64,000 nt of DNA, from positions 62,001-126,000 of the forward strand of contig NZ_SSNI01000004.1 in the NCBI RefSeq assembly GCF_010015475.1, in the 5' to 3' direction. The notes under the pieces are model-generated. The model was not told the origin of the DNA. It did no database searches and was given only the letters and a program-made list of their open reading frames with translations. A program made the translations under genes and the position numbers. Below are positions 1 through 7,907 of the stretch, in pieces. This stretch comes from Pontibacter pamirensis (GTDB lineage Bacteria; Bacteroidota; Bacteroidia; Cytophagales; Hymenobacteraceae). Each line of letters starts with the position of its first letter. The first letter of the stretch is position 1.

Positions 1-159
1 AGCCCCAATGAACGTAGATACGATGGCAACAATAAATATAGAGTTGATGCCAATAATAATAGCCTCATCCATTGTCCTGTTAAATAGTATACGGGGCGAC
101 TCTCCGCGGGAGAAGAGGGTGGACATAAAGAGTAAATATTTTCCGAAGTGCTGCAGCAT
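1..159 (-). CDS. MlaE-family ABC transporter permease, N-terminal fragment
   Basis: The first 53 codons of a minus-strand gene whose remainder lies left of the window. The protein begins MLQHFGKYLLFMSTLF, then has SRGESPRILFNRTMDEAI and a hydrophobic stretch IIIGINSIFIVAIVSTFIGA that runs off the edge. This is the usual N-terminus of MlaE/YrbE-type permeases of Bacteroidota, which work with an MlaF-like ATPase and MCE protein in phospholipid traffic between the membranes. The assignment rests on the short N-terminal pattern only. The partner ATPase and MCE genes would be expected downstream, outside the window. Confidence 0.7.
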   Translation of the reverse strand, partial: MLQHFGKYLLFMSTLFSRGESPRILFNRTMDEAIIIGINSIFIVAIVSTFIGA

Positions 160-272
160 AGAGGGTTTGGAAGCTGGTTAAATCAATCTGTTGAGGATGA
201 TCTTAAGTAAAAATACTGTTAAATACCTATATTACGTATAAAATTGAAAAACATACTAAACAATACATATCT

Positions 273-980
273 ATGCAACGATACATTTTGGTTACAGGCG
301 GTACAAAAGGGATTGGCAGAGCCGTTATAGAGCAGTTTGCCAAAGAAGGCTTTCATATCATTACCTGTTCCCGAAACGAAAAGGACCTGCAAAAGTTGAA
401 GTTGGAGATTGAGCAGAATTATACTTTTTCAAAAGTATTATTTAAAGAAGCCGACCTGAGTGACAGCAAATCTCTTCGGTCTTTTCTGGACTTTGTAAAA
501 AAACTGAACGTGGAAGTGGATGTGCTGGTGAATAACAGCGGTTTATTTATACCCGGCAAGATTACGGAGGAAGACGATGAGGCGCTGCCGTTTATGATAC
601 AGACGAACCTGTACAGTGCTTACTATATGACCAAAGGTATTGTGCCGGACATGATAAAGCGCCGCTCCGGGCACATCTTTAATCTTTGCTCTACAGCCAG
701 TATCACTCCTTACATTAATGGTGGGTCCTACTGCATTTCTAAGTTTGCCATGTACGGGATGAGCCAGGTGCTGCGCGAGGAACTAAAAGAACACAACGTA
801 CGGGTAACGGCAATACTTCCGGGGGCTACACTTACAGCCAGTTGGGAAGGTGTTGACCTGCCACCAGAGCGTTTCATTAAGCCAGAGGATGTTGCGATGG
901 CCATGTTCAATGCCTATACCTTATCAGAGAATAGCGTGGTAGAAGAGTTACTTATCAGGCCGCAACTAGGTGATTTATAA
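273..980 (+). CDS. SDR family oxidoreductase
   Basis: A 235-residue classical short-chain dehydrogenase/reductase. The cofactor loop TGGTKGIG is at residues 8-15, NNSG at 87-90, and the catalytic tetrad can be placed at Asn112, Ser140, Tyr153 and Lys157 (YCISK). The acidic/arginine pattern TCSRNEKD after the second strand suggests NADP(H) preference, which is an inference. Length and motif spacing are normal, so the protein should be an active cytosolic oxidoreductase of unknown substrate. It stands alone, divergent from the MlaE-type permease gene at its left. Many Bacteroidota proteins of this type are annotated as 3-ketoacyl-ACP reductase or sepiapterin-reductase-like, but nothing here decides the substrate. 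Confidence 0.88.
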   Translation: MQRYILVTGGTKGIGRAVIEQFAKEGFHIITCSRNEKDLQKLKLEIEQNYTFSKVLFKEADLSDSKSLRSFLDFVKKLNVEVDVLVNNSGLFIPGKITEEDDEALPFMIQTNLYSAYYMTKGIVPDMIKRRSGHIFNLCSTASITPYINGGSYCISKFAMYGMSQVLREELKEHNVRVTAILPGATLTASWEGVDLPPERFIKPEDVAMAMFNAYTLSENSVVEELLIRPQLGDL

Positions 981-1116
981 TATACAGCAGCTGTGCCAAG
1001 TTTTAAAATAGATGGCCCCGGCAGTGATAACAGTATAAAATAATAGGTAAATATATTTCAGGTACAACTTTATATATTGTTTGTAAATGTCTGATGTTTA
1101 GTTATTAATGCTTTAT

Positions 1117-1830
1117 ATGAAGGCTGTAAAATCGCTTTTTGTTTGTTTAATCTGCGCTACCGCTGCTTATGGTCAGAAAGTAGAAGTTGCAGGCCAGTTA
1201 AATTCCGGTTTGGCTAAGTTTGGTGGTGAGTCAGCAGCAAGTACAACAACAATGCATAGCTTAGGGGCCAACAGATTTTTTACACTCAACCCATACGGCA
1301 GCAGATTTGCGTCTTCGTATGGCATGTCTGTTCAGGTACAAAGGGTTACGCGTGCTAATTTTCTATTAGGTGCACAGGCTGGAGCAGAGGTGTTGCGCAA
1401 CAGAGTACATATTGACGGTGTTTATGTTTATGGGCCTGTCTATTCCAGCTTTATTGAATATAGGGAAGCCTCGGGGAAGACTATCCTGCGGAATGACTTT
1501 ATTAATCTGTATCCATACTTCGGATACCGTGTAAAGGCAGGCGCTGTGGATCTGGATTTTAATGTAGGGCCAGAGTTAGGCATTGGGTTGAAGAGTGGGG
1601 TAAAGGGAGAGGCTACAGCAGCCGATGGGGCTGTTTATACTGCCAACTTTGAAAGGAGTGACCCTGAAACAGATATAAGAGCACGTGTGGGTGTAACGGC
1701 TTATTGCCGTCACGTTGGCCTTAGTGCTAGCTATGCCCACGGAATAACTAATTACTTAAGGGGCTATGATGGGAGTAATCCGGAAGTGTATGCCAGAGTT
1801 TTTCGCCTAGGCCTGCTATACAGGCTTTAA
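1117..1830 (+). CDS. Predicted outer-membrane beta-barrel-like exported protein
   Basis: About 237 residues with a signal peptide (MKAVKSLFVCLICATAAYGQ, cleavage probably after the YGQ or AYG). The mature part is rich in Gly, Tyr and Val, with alternating strands such as YPYFGYRVKAGAVDLDFNVGPELGIG and a C-terminal VFRLGLLYRL ending in an aromatic/aliphatic strand, as in small porin-like barrels of Bacteroidota. An in-frame ATG three codons upstream (1108) would add MLY; the inner ATG gives the more typical signal peptide. No family name can be given with certainty. It is followed after 60 bases by the TrpF-like gene, but no functional link is evident. Confidence 0.6.
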   Translation: MKAVKSLFVCLICATAAYGQKVEVAGQLNSGLAKFGGESAASTTTMHSLGANRFFTLNPYGSRFASSYGMSVQVQRVTRANFLLGAQAGAEVLRNRVHIDGVYVYGPVYSSFIEYREASGKTILRNDFINLYPYFGYRVKAGAVDLDFNVGPELGIGLKSGVKGEATAADGAVYTANFERSDPETDIRARVGVTAYCRHVGLSASYAHGITNYLRGYDGSNPEVYARVFRLGLLYRL

Positions 1831-1891
1831 TCCAGCTTCTAATTTACAATGAACATATTTATCTGATCAAACTGATAATTAAGCTACGGTC

Positions 1892-2551
1892 ATGCGCCTA
1901 AAGCCCCGCATAAAAATATGCTGCATCAGTAATGTGCAGGAGGCGCAGTTGGCTATATCTGCCGGTGCGGATGCTCTGGGCCTGGTCGGTGAAATGCCCA
2001 GCGGACCAGGTGTAATCCCAGATGCCTTGATCAAAGCAATCGTGATGACTGTACCTCCGCCCGTAGCTACCTTCCTGCTCACTTCCTGTACTGATATTAA
2101 AAGTATTTTAGAGCACCACCAGCGTACTCAGGCGAACACTATACAATTTGTGGATGCCTTGCCTATAGAAGCCTACCAGCAGGTGAGGGAGGCTGTATCA
2201 GGCATCAAGTTGGTACAGGTAGTGCATGTGCAGGGAGAAACATCGGTGAAGGAGGCACAGCGTGTGGCGGAGCAGGTAGATGCCATACTTTTAGACTCAG
2301 GAAATCCTAACCTGGAAGTGAAGGAGTTAGGCGGTACTGGCCGTATTCATGATTGGGTAATCAGCCGGAGAATCTGTGAAAGCGTTAGCAAACCTGTTTT
2401 TCTGGCAGGCGGACTCAATGCAGCTAATGTAAGAGAGGCTCTGGAGGTGGTGCGGCCATTCGGTATAGACCTTTGCAGTGGCGTGCGTACCAATGGTCAA
2501 CTGGACCCATACAAGCTGGAGAAGTTTTTTCAAGCCATCGAGAAGGCTTGA
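1892..2551 (+). CDS. Phosphoribosylanthranilate isomerase (TrpF)-like protein
   Basis: A 219-residue TIM-barrel protein resembling TrpF, which converts N-(5-phosphoribosyl)anthranilate to CdRP in tryptophan synthesis. The general-base cysteine (Cys10 in KICCIS) and general-acid aspartate (Asp135 in AILLDSG) are present, as are GGTG (147-150), a HDW motif after it, and the phosphate-site segment FLAGGLNAANV near residue 170. Divergence is marked: the family KICG is KICC here, and the gene is not near any other trp gene. It may be a secondary TrpF-like protein rather than the pathway enzyme; a true TrpF in a trp operon elsewhere in the genome would support that. Start at ATG 1892 fits family length. 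Confidence 0.7.
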   Translation: MRLKPRIKICCISNVQEAQLAISAGADALGLVGEMPSGPGVIPDALIKAIVMTVPPPVATFLLTSCTDIKSILEHHQRTQANTIQFVDALPIEAYQQVREAVSGIKLVQVVHVQGETSVKEAQRVAEQVDAILLDSGNPNLEVKELGGTGRIHDWVISRRICESVSKPVFLAGGLNAANVREALEVVRPFGIDLCSGVRTNGQLDPYKLEKFFQAIEKA

Positions 2552-2958
2552 ATGTAATCTTGTAAGATAGTGCGGCTGCATCTTCAAGCCCTAATATGAT
2601 ATAGCCTAAAGACATAGCCTTTACTATTCTTCATGCGCTGGACCTATGCATCCAAATGACTAACACCTAAACATTGACCTTCGGCGACTGATGCCAAAAG
2701 GTAAATTCACTACTTAAGTGTAAAATGGCCCGTCTTTTGTAGCTTTGCGGTTCAGGATTAACTTGATGAGTGAATACGCAGGGTTCAGAGAAAGTGAAAT
2801 TAGACTGTCAACTCTTGCCGCTTTCTATCCGGATTCCTTCTAATTATATGGAGGGGGACTGGATTTGCAGACGCGTATGATGCATAAGCTCTAAATTTCT
2901 TTCTTTGTGATAGTAACATGTATTAAGTTTAACTGATTCATAATTAGATCCATATATC
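2552..2958. other. 407-bp gap without a recognised gene
   Basis: No convincing gene or RNA is seen. There is a 25-codon open frame starting at ATG 2766 with no known resemblance. A TAGCTTTG box (2740-2747) matches the Bacteroidota -7 pattern TAnnTTTG, but no TTTG lies at the proper distance upstream, and it is over 200 bases before gldA. The region probably holds the gldA promoter and a long leader. Confidence 0.4.
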
Positions 2959-3870
2959 TTGTCTGTTGAAGTAAAGCATCTTTTTAAAATCTACGGGGCG
3001 CAGCATGCCGTGGATGATATATCTTTCACAGTAGAGCAGGGGCAGATTCTGGGTTTCCTGGGGCCGAACGGTGCCGGTAAGTCCACAACCATGAAGATTG
3101 CCACCTGTTACCTGCCACCCAGTGCGGGTACCATTCTCGTGAATGGCCATGATGTGGTGCAGAACCCCATGGCAGTGCGACGCATCGTTGGCTACCTGCC
3201 CGAGCACAACCCCCTCTACCTGGATATGTATGTGCACGAATACCTTGCATTTGTTGCCTCTGTATATGGCTTGAAGGGCAAGTTTGCAAAAGCACGGGTA
3301 CAGGAAATGGTAGCGTTGTGCGGACTTGAAGTAGAGCAAGGCAAGAAAATAGGAGCGCTTTCCAAAGGTTACCGTCAAAGAGTAGGGCTGGCACAGGCAC
3401 TGGTACACGACCCGCAGGTACTGATCCTGGATGAACCTACAACCGGCCTCGATCCGAACCAGATTGTAGAGATCCGTTCCCTTATCAAACGCATCGGCCA
3501 AAACAAAACGGTTATTTTCTCAACCCATATCATGCAGGAGGTAGCTGCCATCTGCGACCGTGTCGTCATCATTAACAGGGGCAAACTGGTAGCAGACAGT
3601 GATGTGGCAAGCCTGCAGGCAGATCAGAGCACTGAAAAGGTGACGCTGGTGGAGTTTGAGCAAGCGGTAGAGGTGGAAGTGCTGCAAACTATACCGGGTG
3701 TGCTGCGTGTAGCGCCTGCCGATGGCCATGTCTACCGTGTAACTTCCCATAGGGATGCTGACATCCGTTCTAACGTTTTCCGGATAGCAGCAGAACGCAA
3801 CTGGCCGCTGGTGGGGCTGCGGCAGGAAGAAAATTCCCTCGAAAAAATATTTCAACAACTCACTAGATAA
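2959..3870 (+). CDS. gldA: Gliding motility ABC transporter ATP-binding subunit GldA
   Basis: A 303-residue ABC ATPase. Walker A GPNGAGKST is at residues 35-43, a variant signature LSKGYRQ at 134-140, Walker B LILDEP at 155-160 and the switch His190. The variant signature (LSKGY in place of LSGGQ) is typical of GldA and related export-type ATPases. With GldF and GldG it forms the Gld ABC transporter, required for gliding in Flavobacterium and conserved in non-gliding Bacteroidota; its substrate is unknown. The start codon is TTG: the frame is closed by a TAA at 2941-2943 and no ATG or GTG lies between, while the N-terminus MSVEVKHLFKIYG matches the family. gldF follows 88 bases downstream, separated by a palindromic repeat. 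Confidence 0.92.
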   Translation: MSVEVKHLFKIYGAQHAVDDISFTVEQGQILGFLGPNGAGKSTTMKIATCYLPPSAGTILVNGHDVVQNPMAVRRIVGYLPEHNPLYLDMYVHEYLAFVASVYGLKGKFAKARVQEMVALCGLEVEQGKKIGALSKGYRQRVGLAQALVHDPQVLILDEPTTGLDPNQIVEIRSLIKRIGQNKTVIFSTHIMQEVAAICDRVVIINRGKLVADSDVASLQADQSTEKVTLVEFEQAVEVEVLQTIPGVLRVAPADGHVYRVTSHRDADIRSNVFRIAAERNWPLVGLRQEENSLEKIFQQLTR

Positions 3871-3875
3871 TGATG

Positions 3876-3950
3876 AATTAGAAATTATGAATGACATGAA
3901 TGGGAAAGGCAATCTACAGGCAAATCATTTATAATTCATAGTTCATAATT
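3876..3950. repeat. AT-rich palindromic element between gldA and gldF
   Basis: Left arm 3876-3894 (AATTAGAAATTATGAATGA) pairs imperfectly with right arm 3925-3950 (read as complement AATTATGAACTATGAATTATAAATGA). The arms enclose about 30 bases of unrelated sequence. The same words recur at 17296-17390, and a weaker version near 32602-32630, so this is an interspersed element. It sits inside the gldA-gldF transcription unit and would form a hairpin in the mRNA. Confidence 0.7.
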
Positions 3951-3958
3951 GAGAAAAA

Positions 3959-4687
3959 ATGCTCTCCATACTTAAAAAAGAAATTAACGGCTTTCTTAAC
4001 TCGCTTATCGCCTACATTGTCATCACGGTTTTCCTGGTGGCGATTGGGATGTTCATGTGGGTGTTTCCGGAAAGCAGTGTGCTGGAATATGGCTTTGCCG
4101 ATTTGCAGACACTTTTCAACATGGCGCCCTGGCTGTTCCTTTTCCTGATCCCGGCAATTACCATGCGTACGTTTGCCGAAGAAAAGCGTGAAGGGACCAT
4201 GGAGCTGCTGCTGACTAAGCCACTGACTGACTTGGAATTAATACTGGGTAAATACTTTGCAGCCTTGCTGCTGGCCTTGTTTGCGCTGCTCCCTACTTTG
4301 CTCTACTACTATTCAGTGTATGAGCTAGGTAACCAAGAGGGCAATATCGACTCTGCGGCAGTGGTAGGCTCCTATATCGGTCTGATTTTCCTGGCAGGGG
4401 TTTTTACGGCTATAGGAGTGTTTGCCTCCTCTGTTTCAGATAACCAAATTATCTCTTTCGTGGTTGCAGTTTTCCTTTGCTATATCATTTACACCGGGTT
4501 TGACCTGATTGCCTCTATGCCGGTGTGGGGCAGCTACAGCTACTTGATAAGCCAGCTGGGTATTTCCTATCACTATAGCTCCATCAGCAAAGGCCTGGTT
4601 GATTCCCGGGATGTGCTCTATTTTCTGAGCGTTATTGCTGTCATGATTTTAGCTACTAAACTTGTCCTGAGGAGCAGAAAATGGTAA
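3959..4687 (+). CDS. gldF: Gliding motility ABC transporter permease GldF
   Basis: A 242-residue integral membrane protein of the ABC-2 type with about six hydrophobic segments (near residues 15-38, 55-70, 103-122, 138-158, 165-185 and 220-235). The segment RTFAEEKREGTMELLLTKPLTDLELILGKY is the conserved cytoplasmic motif of GldF/ABC-2 permeases that contacts the ATPase (first 18 residues shown are enough to recognise it: RTFAEEKREGTMELLLTK). It lies between gldA and gldG in the usual order, and its last codons overlap gldG by 7 bases, so F and G are translationally coupled. Confidence 0.92.
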   Translation: MLSILKKEINGFLNSLIAYIVITVFLVAIGMFMWVFPESSVLEYGFADLQTLFNMAPWLFLFLIPAITMRTFAEEKREGTMELLLTKPLTDLELILGKYFAALLLALFALLPTLLYYYSVYELGNQEGNIDSAAVVGSYIGLIFLAGVFTAIGVFASSVSDNQIISFVVAVFLCYIIYTGFDLIASMPVWGSYSYLISQLGISYHYSSISKGLVDSRDVLYFLSVIAVMILATKLVLRSRKW

Positions 4688-6372
4688 CAGTGCAAAACAA
4701 GAGCAGACGCAGCAGCGATATACTAAAGTTCGTGGGCTGGGTAGCCGGTATCATTCTGCTGAACGTGCTAGCGGCTAATTTTTTCTTCCGCTTAGACCTG
4801 ACAGAGGACAAGCGGTATACCATTGCCCCGGTTACAAAGCAGATGCTGAGCAGTCTGGAGAATGAAGTGGTGGTGGATGTATACCTGGAGGGTGATTTCC
4901 CGGCAGGTTTCAAGCGGCTGCAGCAGTCGGTGCGCGAAACGCTGGATGAGTTCCGCATTTATTCCGGAGGCAACCTACGTTTTAACTTTATAGACCCAAA
5001 CGAGATCTCAGACCAGGAGCAGCGAACAGAATTTATTACAAATCTGGCTCAAAAAGGCATCAACCCCACAAATTTAAGAGCAACAGAAGAAGGCAAGCAG
5101 GTAGAGCGGCTGGTATTTCCGGGTGCTATCGTACGGTACAATGGCAAAGAAACTGCCGTAAACCTGCTGAAGGGGAACTTGGCCGCCTCACCGGATGAGC
5201 GACTGAACCAATCCGTGGAAGGGGTAGAGTATGAATTGGCAAGTGCTATCCGTAAAGTGGCTTTTCAAGGCAATAAAGTGATTGGCTATATCACCGGGCA
5301 GGGAGAGTTGCAGATGCAGCAGGTAACCGACCTATTAGGGTCACTGCAGGAGTATTACAGGGTGGCGCGGGGAGAATTAGGTGAAATTCCGAGTTTACAG
5401 GGGCTTGACCTGATCATTGTGGCAAAGCCAACGGAACAGTTTACGGAGGCTGATAAATATAAAATCGACCAGTTTATTATGAAGGGCGGCAAGGCCGTAT
5501 TCTTTGTGGATGCCCTGAACGCCAACATGGATAGTGTAGGCGCAGGAGGGATGTTTGCCGTCCCGTATAACCTCAACCTGGATGACCTGCTTTTCCGTTA
5601 TGGCGTGCGCCTGAATCCTACCTTAGTTATGGACTTAAACTCAGGATTCATACCCATGGTAACAGGCTATGCCGGCGACCGGCCACAGACGGAGATGATT
5701 AACTGGCGCTTCTTCCCGCTGCTGAATAACTTTAGCCAACACCCGATAACCCGCAATCTAGATGCCGTTTATACCCGGTTTGTTAGCACTATTGACACTG
5801 TGAGAGCAGATGGAATAACAAAGACACCGCTGGTGTTTACTTCACCCTACTCCAGGGTGCTGGAGCCGCCTGTACCCATCACTTTAGAAGAAGCGCGTAT
5901 GGAGGTGAACCCGGAACTTTTTCAGGCAGGGCCAGAGCCTGTGGGGTATTTGCTGGAGGGTGCGTTTACGTCCCTTTTCCGCAACCGCAGGCCTCCTGCC
6001 GGAGTGCCGGACACGCAAGTGAAGGAGCAGGGCGTGCCTACAAAGATTGCTGTCTTTTCGGATGGCGACCTAGTGCGCAACGAAATCAATCCACGTACAG
6101 GCCAGGCCTATGAACTTGGCTTCGATCGGTACAATAACATCACCTTTGCAAACAGAGACATGGCTATGAACACCATCCATTACCTGTTGGACTCTGAGGG
6201 CTTGATAAATGTGCGGAGCAAGCAGATCGAGCTCCGGCCGCTGGACAGAGTACGCGTGCGGGATGAGAAAACCTATTGGCAGCTGTTGAACCTGGTGGCA
6301 CCTATCGTGCTGTTGAGCATTTTTGGCGTTACCCGTTACTACCTGCGGAAGCGCAAATATGAACACTTCTAA
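4681..6372 (+). CDS. gldG: Gliding motility-associated ABC transporter substrate-binding protein GldG
   Basis: A 563-residue protein anchored at both ends: an N-terminal transmembrane helix near residues 15-35 (WVAGIILLNVLAANFFF) and a C-terminal one near 538-555 (LNLVAPIVLLSIFGVTRYYL) followed by a basic tail RKRKYEHF. The large exported middle region belongs to the GldG / ABC-type uncharacterised transport auxiliary family (DUF4350/GATase-like fold), with the characteristic early LDLTEDKRYTIAPVTKQML. It overlaps gldF by 7 bases and completes the GldAFG complex in the cytoplasmic membrane. Length is normal for the family. Confidence 0.92.
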   Translation: MVTVQNKSRRSSDILKFVGWVAGIILLNVLAANFFFRLDLTEDKRYTIAPVTKQMLSSLENEVVVDVYLEGDFPAGFKRLQQSVRETLDEFRIYSGGNLRFNFIDPNEISDQEQRTEFITNLAQKGINPTNLRATEEGKQVERLVFPGAIVRYNGKETAVNLLKGNLAASPDERLNQSVEGVEYELASAIRKVAFQGNKVIGYITGQGELQMQQVTDLLGSLQEYYRVARGELGEIPSLQGLDLIIVAKPTEQFTEADKYKIDQFIMKGGKAVFFVDALNANMDSVGAGGMFAVPYNLNLDDLLFRYGVRLNPTLVMDLNSGFIPMVTGYAGDRPQTEMINWRFFPLLNNFSQHPITRNLDAVYTRFVSTIDTVRADGITKTPLVFTSPYSRVLEPPVPITLEEARMEVNPELFQAGPEPVGYLLEGAFTSLFRNRRPPAGVPDTQVKEQGVPTKIAVFSDGDLVRNEINPRTGQAYELGFDRYNNITFANRDMAMNTIHYLLDSEGLINVRSKQIELRPLDRVRVRDEKTYWQLLNLVAPIVLLSIFGVTRYYLRKRKYEHF

Positions 6373-6446
6373 ATTTTATCGGCCTCTTATACAGCAGGAC
6401 GCGAAAAAGGACTTGCGAAAGGCGTAGGAGAAATGCGAAATATTTA

Positions 6447-6454
6447 TAACTTTG
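6447..6454 (+). promoter_or_regulatory. Candidate -7 element upstream of dnaN
   Basis: TAACTTTG fits the Bacteroidota -7 consensus TAnnTTTG and ends 25 bases before the dnaN ATG. No TTTG lies at the expected 19-20 bases upstream, so support is only partial. Confidence 0.4.
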
Positions 6455-6479
6455 TCCGAATAACATTATAGGTAGAATA

Positions 6480-7604
6480 ATGAAATTTATCGTCTCTTCA
6501 TCTGCGCTTCTGAAGCAGTTATCCAGCATCAACGGAGTGGTTACCAACAACCCGGTCGTGCCAATTCTCGAGAATTTTTTATTCGAGATTAACAACAGCA
6601 CCCTCACCATCACAGCAAGTGACCTGGAAACATCCATGATCACAGAGCTGCCGGTAGAGGCAAAGGAGAACGGACGTATTGCCGCTCCTGCCCGCATCTT
6701 GCTGGAAACACTGAAAAACCTGCCCGACCAGCCGGTTACGTTCACTATTGATGAAGAGACTTATACTATTGAGATCAGCTCTTCAAACGGCCGCTATAAA
6801 CTATCTGGCGAAAATGCGACGGACTTCCCGCGTGTGCCAGTAGTGCAGGGTGCCGATGCGATAGAGATTCCTTCTAATGCTTTGGCAAGAGCTATTAACA
6901 AAACAATTTTTGCCGTTAGCAACGATGAGCTTCGGCCGGCCATGACGGGTATCTTCGTGCAGCTGCGCACTGACAGCGTTACTTTTGTTGCTACGGATGG
7001 TCACCGCCTGCTGCGGTATCGACGCACGGACGTGGCGACAAGCAAAGAAGCTTCCCTCATCATTCCGCGGAAGGCTTTCACACTGCTGAAATCTACGCTT
7101 CCTTCAGAGGCCACGGCTGTTCGCATGGAGTTTAATCAGTCCAACGCTTTCTTCAGCTTCGACAACATCCGTATGATCTGCCGCCTGATCGACGAGCGTT
7201 ATCCAGATTATGAGAACGTTATTCCGGTGCAGAACCCAAACAAACTGGTGATTGATCGTCAGGACCTGTTGAGTTCTGTAAAGCGTATCTCTATTTACTC
7301 AAACAAAACTACACACCAGATACGCCTGAAACTGAACGGGTCTGAGTTGCAAGTGTCTGCCGAGGATCTTGACTTCTCTAATGAGGCGAATGAGCGCCTG
7401 ACCTGCCAGTATGAAGGAGAGGACATGGAAATTGGTTTTAACGCTAAATTCCTGATGGAGATGCTGAACAACCTTGATTCTGATGAAATCACATTCGAGC
7501 TTTCCACGCCAAACCGTGCTGGTTTGTTGATGCCGCTTGTGAACGAAGACAGTGAAAACGTGCTGATGCTGGTAATGCCTGTTATGCTTAACAATTACGT
7601 GTAA
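6480..7604 (+). CDS. dnaN: DNA polymerase III beta subunit (sliding clamp)
   Basis: A 374-residue beta clamp of normal length, built of three repeated clamp domains (about 1-118, 125-245 and 248-374). Recognisable family segments are NNPVVPILENFLFEI near residue 25, the second-domain FVATDGHRLLRY (about residues 161-172) and the C-terminal LVMPVML near 363-369, which is the clamp family's hydrophobic pocket edge that binds polymerase and repair partners. It encircles DNA and holds Pol III and other proteins to the template. It is not next to dnaA here, as is common in Bacteroidota. A strong hairpin terminator follows at 7633-7688. Confidence 0.95.
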   Translation: MKFIVSSSALLKQLSSINGVVTNNPVVPILENFLFEINNSTLTITASDLETSMITELPVEAKENGRIAAPARILLETLKNLPDQPVTFTIDEETYTIEISSSNGRYKLSGENATDFPRVPVVQGADAIEIPSNALARAINKTIFAVSNDELRPAMTGIFVQLRTDSVTFVATDGHRLLRYRRTDVATSKEASLIIPRKAFTLLKSTLPSEATAVRMEFNQSNAFFSFDNIRMICRLIDERYPDYENVIPVQNPNKLVIDRQDLLSSVKRISIYSNKTTHQIRLKLNGSELQVSAEDLDFSNEANERLTCQYEGEDMEIGFNAKFLMEMLNNLDSDEITFELSTPNRAGLLMPLVNEDSENVLMLVMPVMLNNYV

Positions 7605-7632
7605 GTAGGGTTACTAAAGTTTAAGATATACA

Positions 7633-7688
7633 ATCATATATAAAAAGAAAGGCAAGCTATAGTGCTCGCCTTTCTTTTTATATATGAT
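7633..7688. terminator. Perfect 21-bp inverted repeat, bidirectional terminator
   Basis: Left arm 7633-7653 ends AAAAAGAAAGGC; right arm 7668-7688 starts GCCTTTCTTTTT and is its exact complement over 21 bases, with a further AGC/GCT pairing in the 14-base loop. A and T tracts on the arms allow termination in both directions, serving dnaN (+) and possibly the minus-strand gene at 7908-8951. Confidence 0.8.
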
Positions 7689-7771
7689 TTTTCTACAAAA
7701 CCATCTTTTGTAGTTTTCAGTCCCAGCCGGGCGCTCTTTATATAACTCTCAAAACTTAAAGGATTAAAGCC

Positions 7772-7818
7772 CCAGAGGAGCAGTCTTTTTAGTATACTAT
7801 AACAGGTTACTCCTCTGG
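7772..7818. repeat. Inverted repeat of unknown role
   Basis: CCAGAGGAG (7772-7780) and CTCCTCTGG (7810-7818) are exact complements separated by 29 AT-rich bases. It lies in the convergent gap. It may be a second terminator hairpin for the minus-strand gene or a leftover mobile-element end. Confidence 0.45.
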
Positions 7819-7907
7819 AGCTATAAATAGAACATGTTTTATATCTTAACACAAGTCGTCCCGCTGAGACTCTTTTCTTAACCTCAGTTTATTTCAATGA
7901 AGCTGCA

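Larger units (their letters stand above)
7605..7907. other. 303-bp gap between dnaN and a convergent gene
   Basis: Contains the dnaN terminator (7633-7688) and a second inverted repeat, CCAGAGGAG at 7772-7780 with CTCCTCTGG at 7810-7818 around a 29-base loop. No open frame of quality is seen on either strand. Confidence 0.6.

Noticed and set aside
2766-2843. 25-codon frame in the gap before gldA
   Set aside because: Too short, no recognised similarity and no proper promoter spacing; not annotated as a gene.
2944-3501. Minus-strand frame opposite gldA
   Set aside because: GldA Walker and signature motifs fix the plus strand as coding; the opposite frame has no conserved features.
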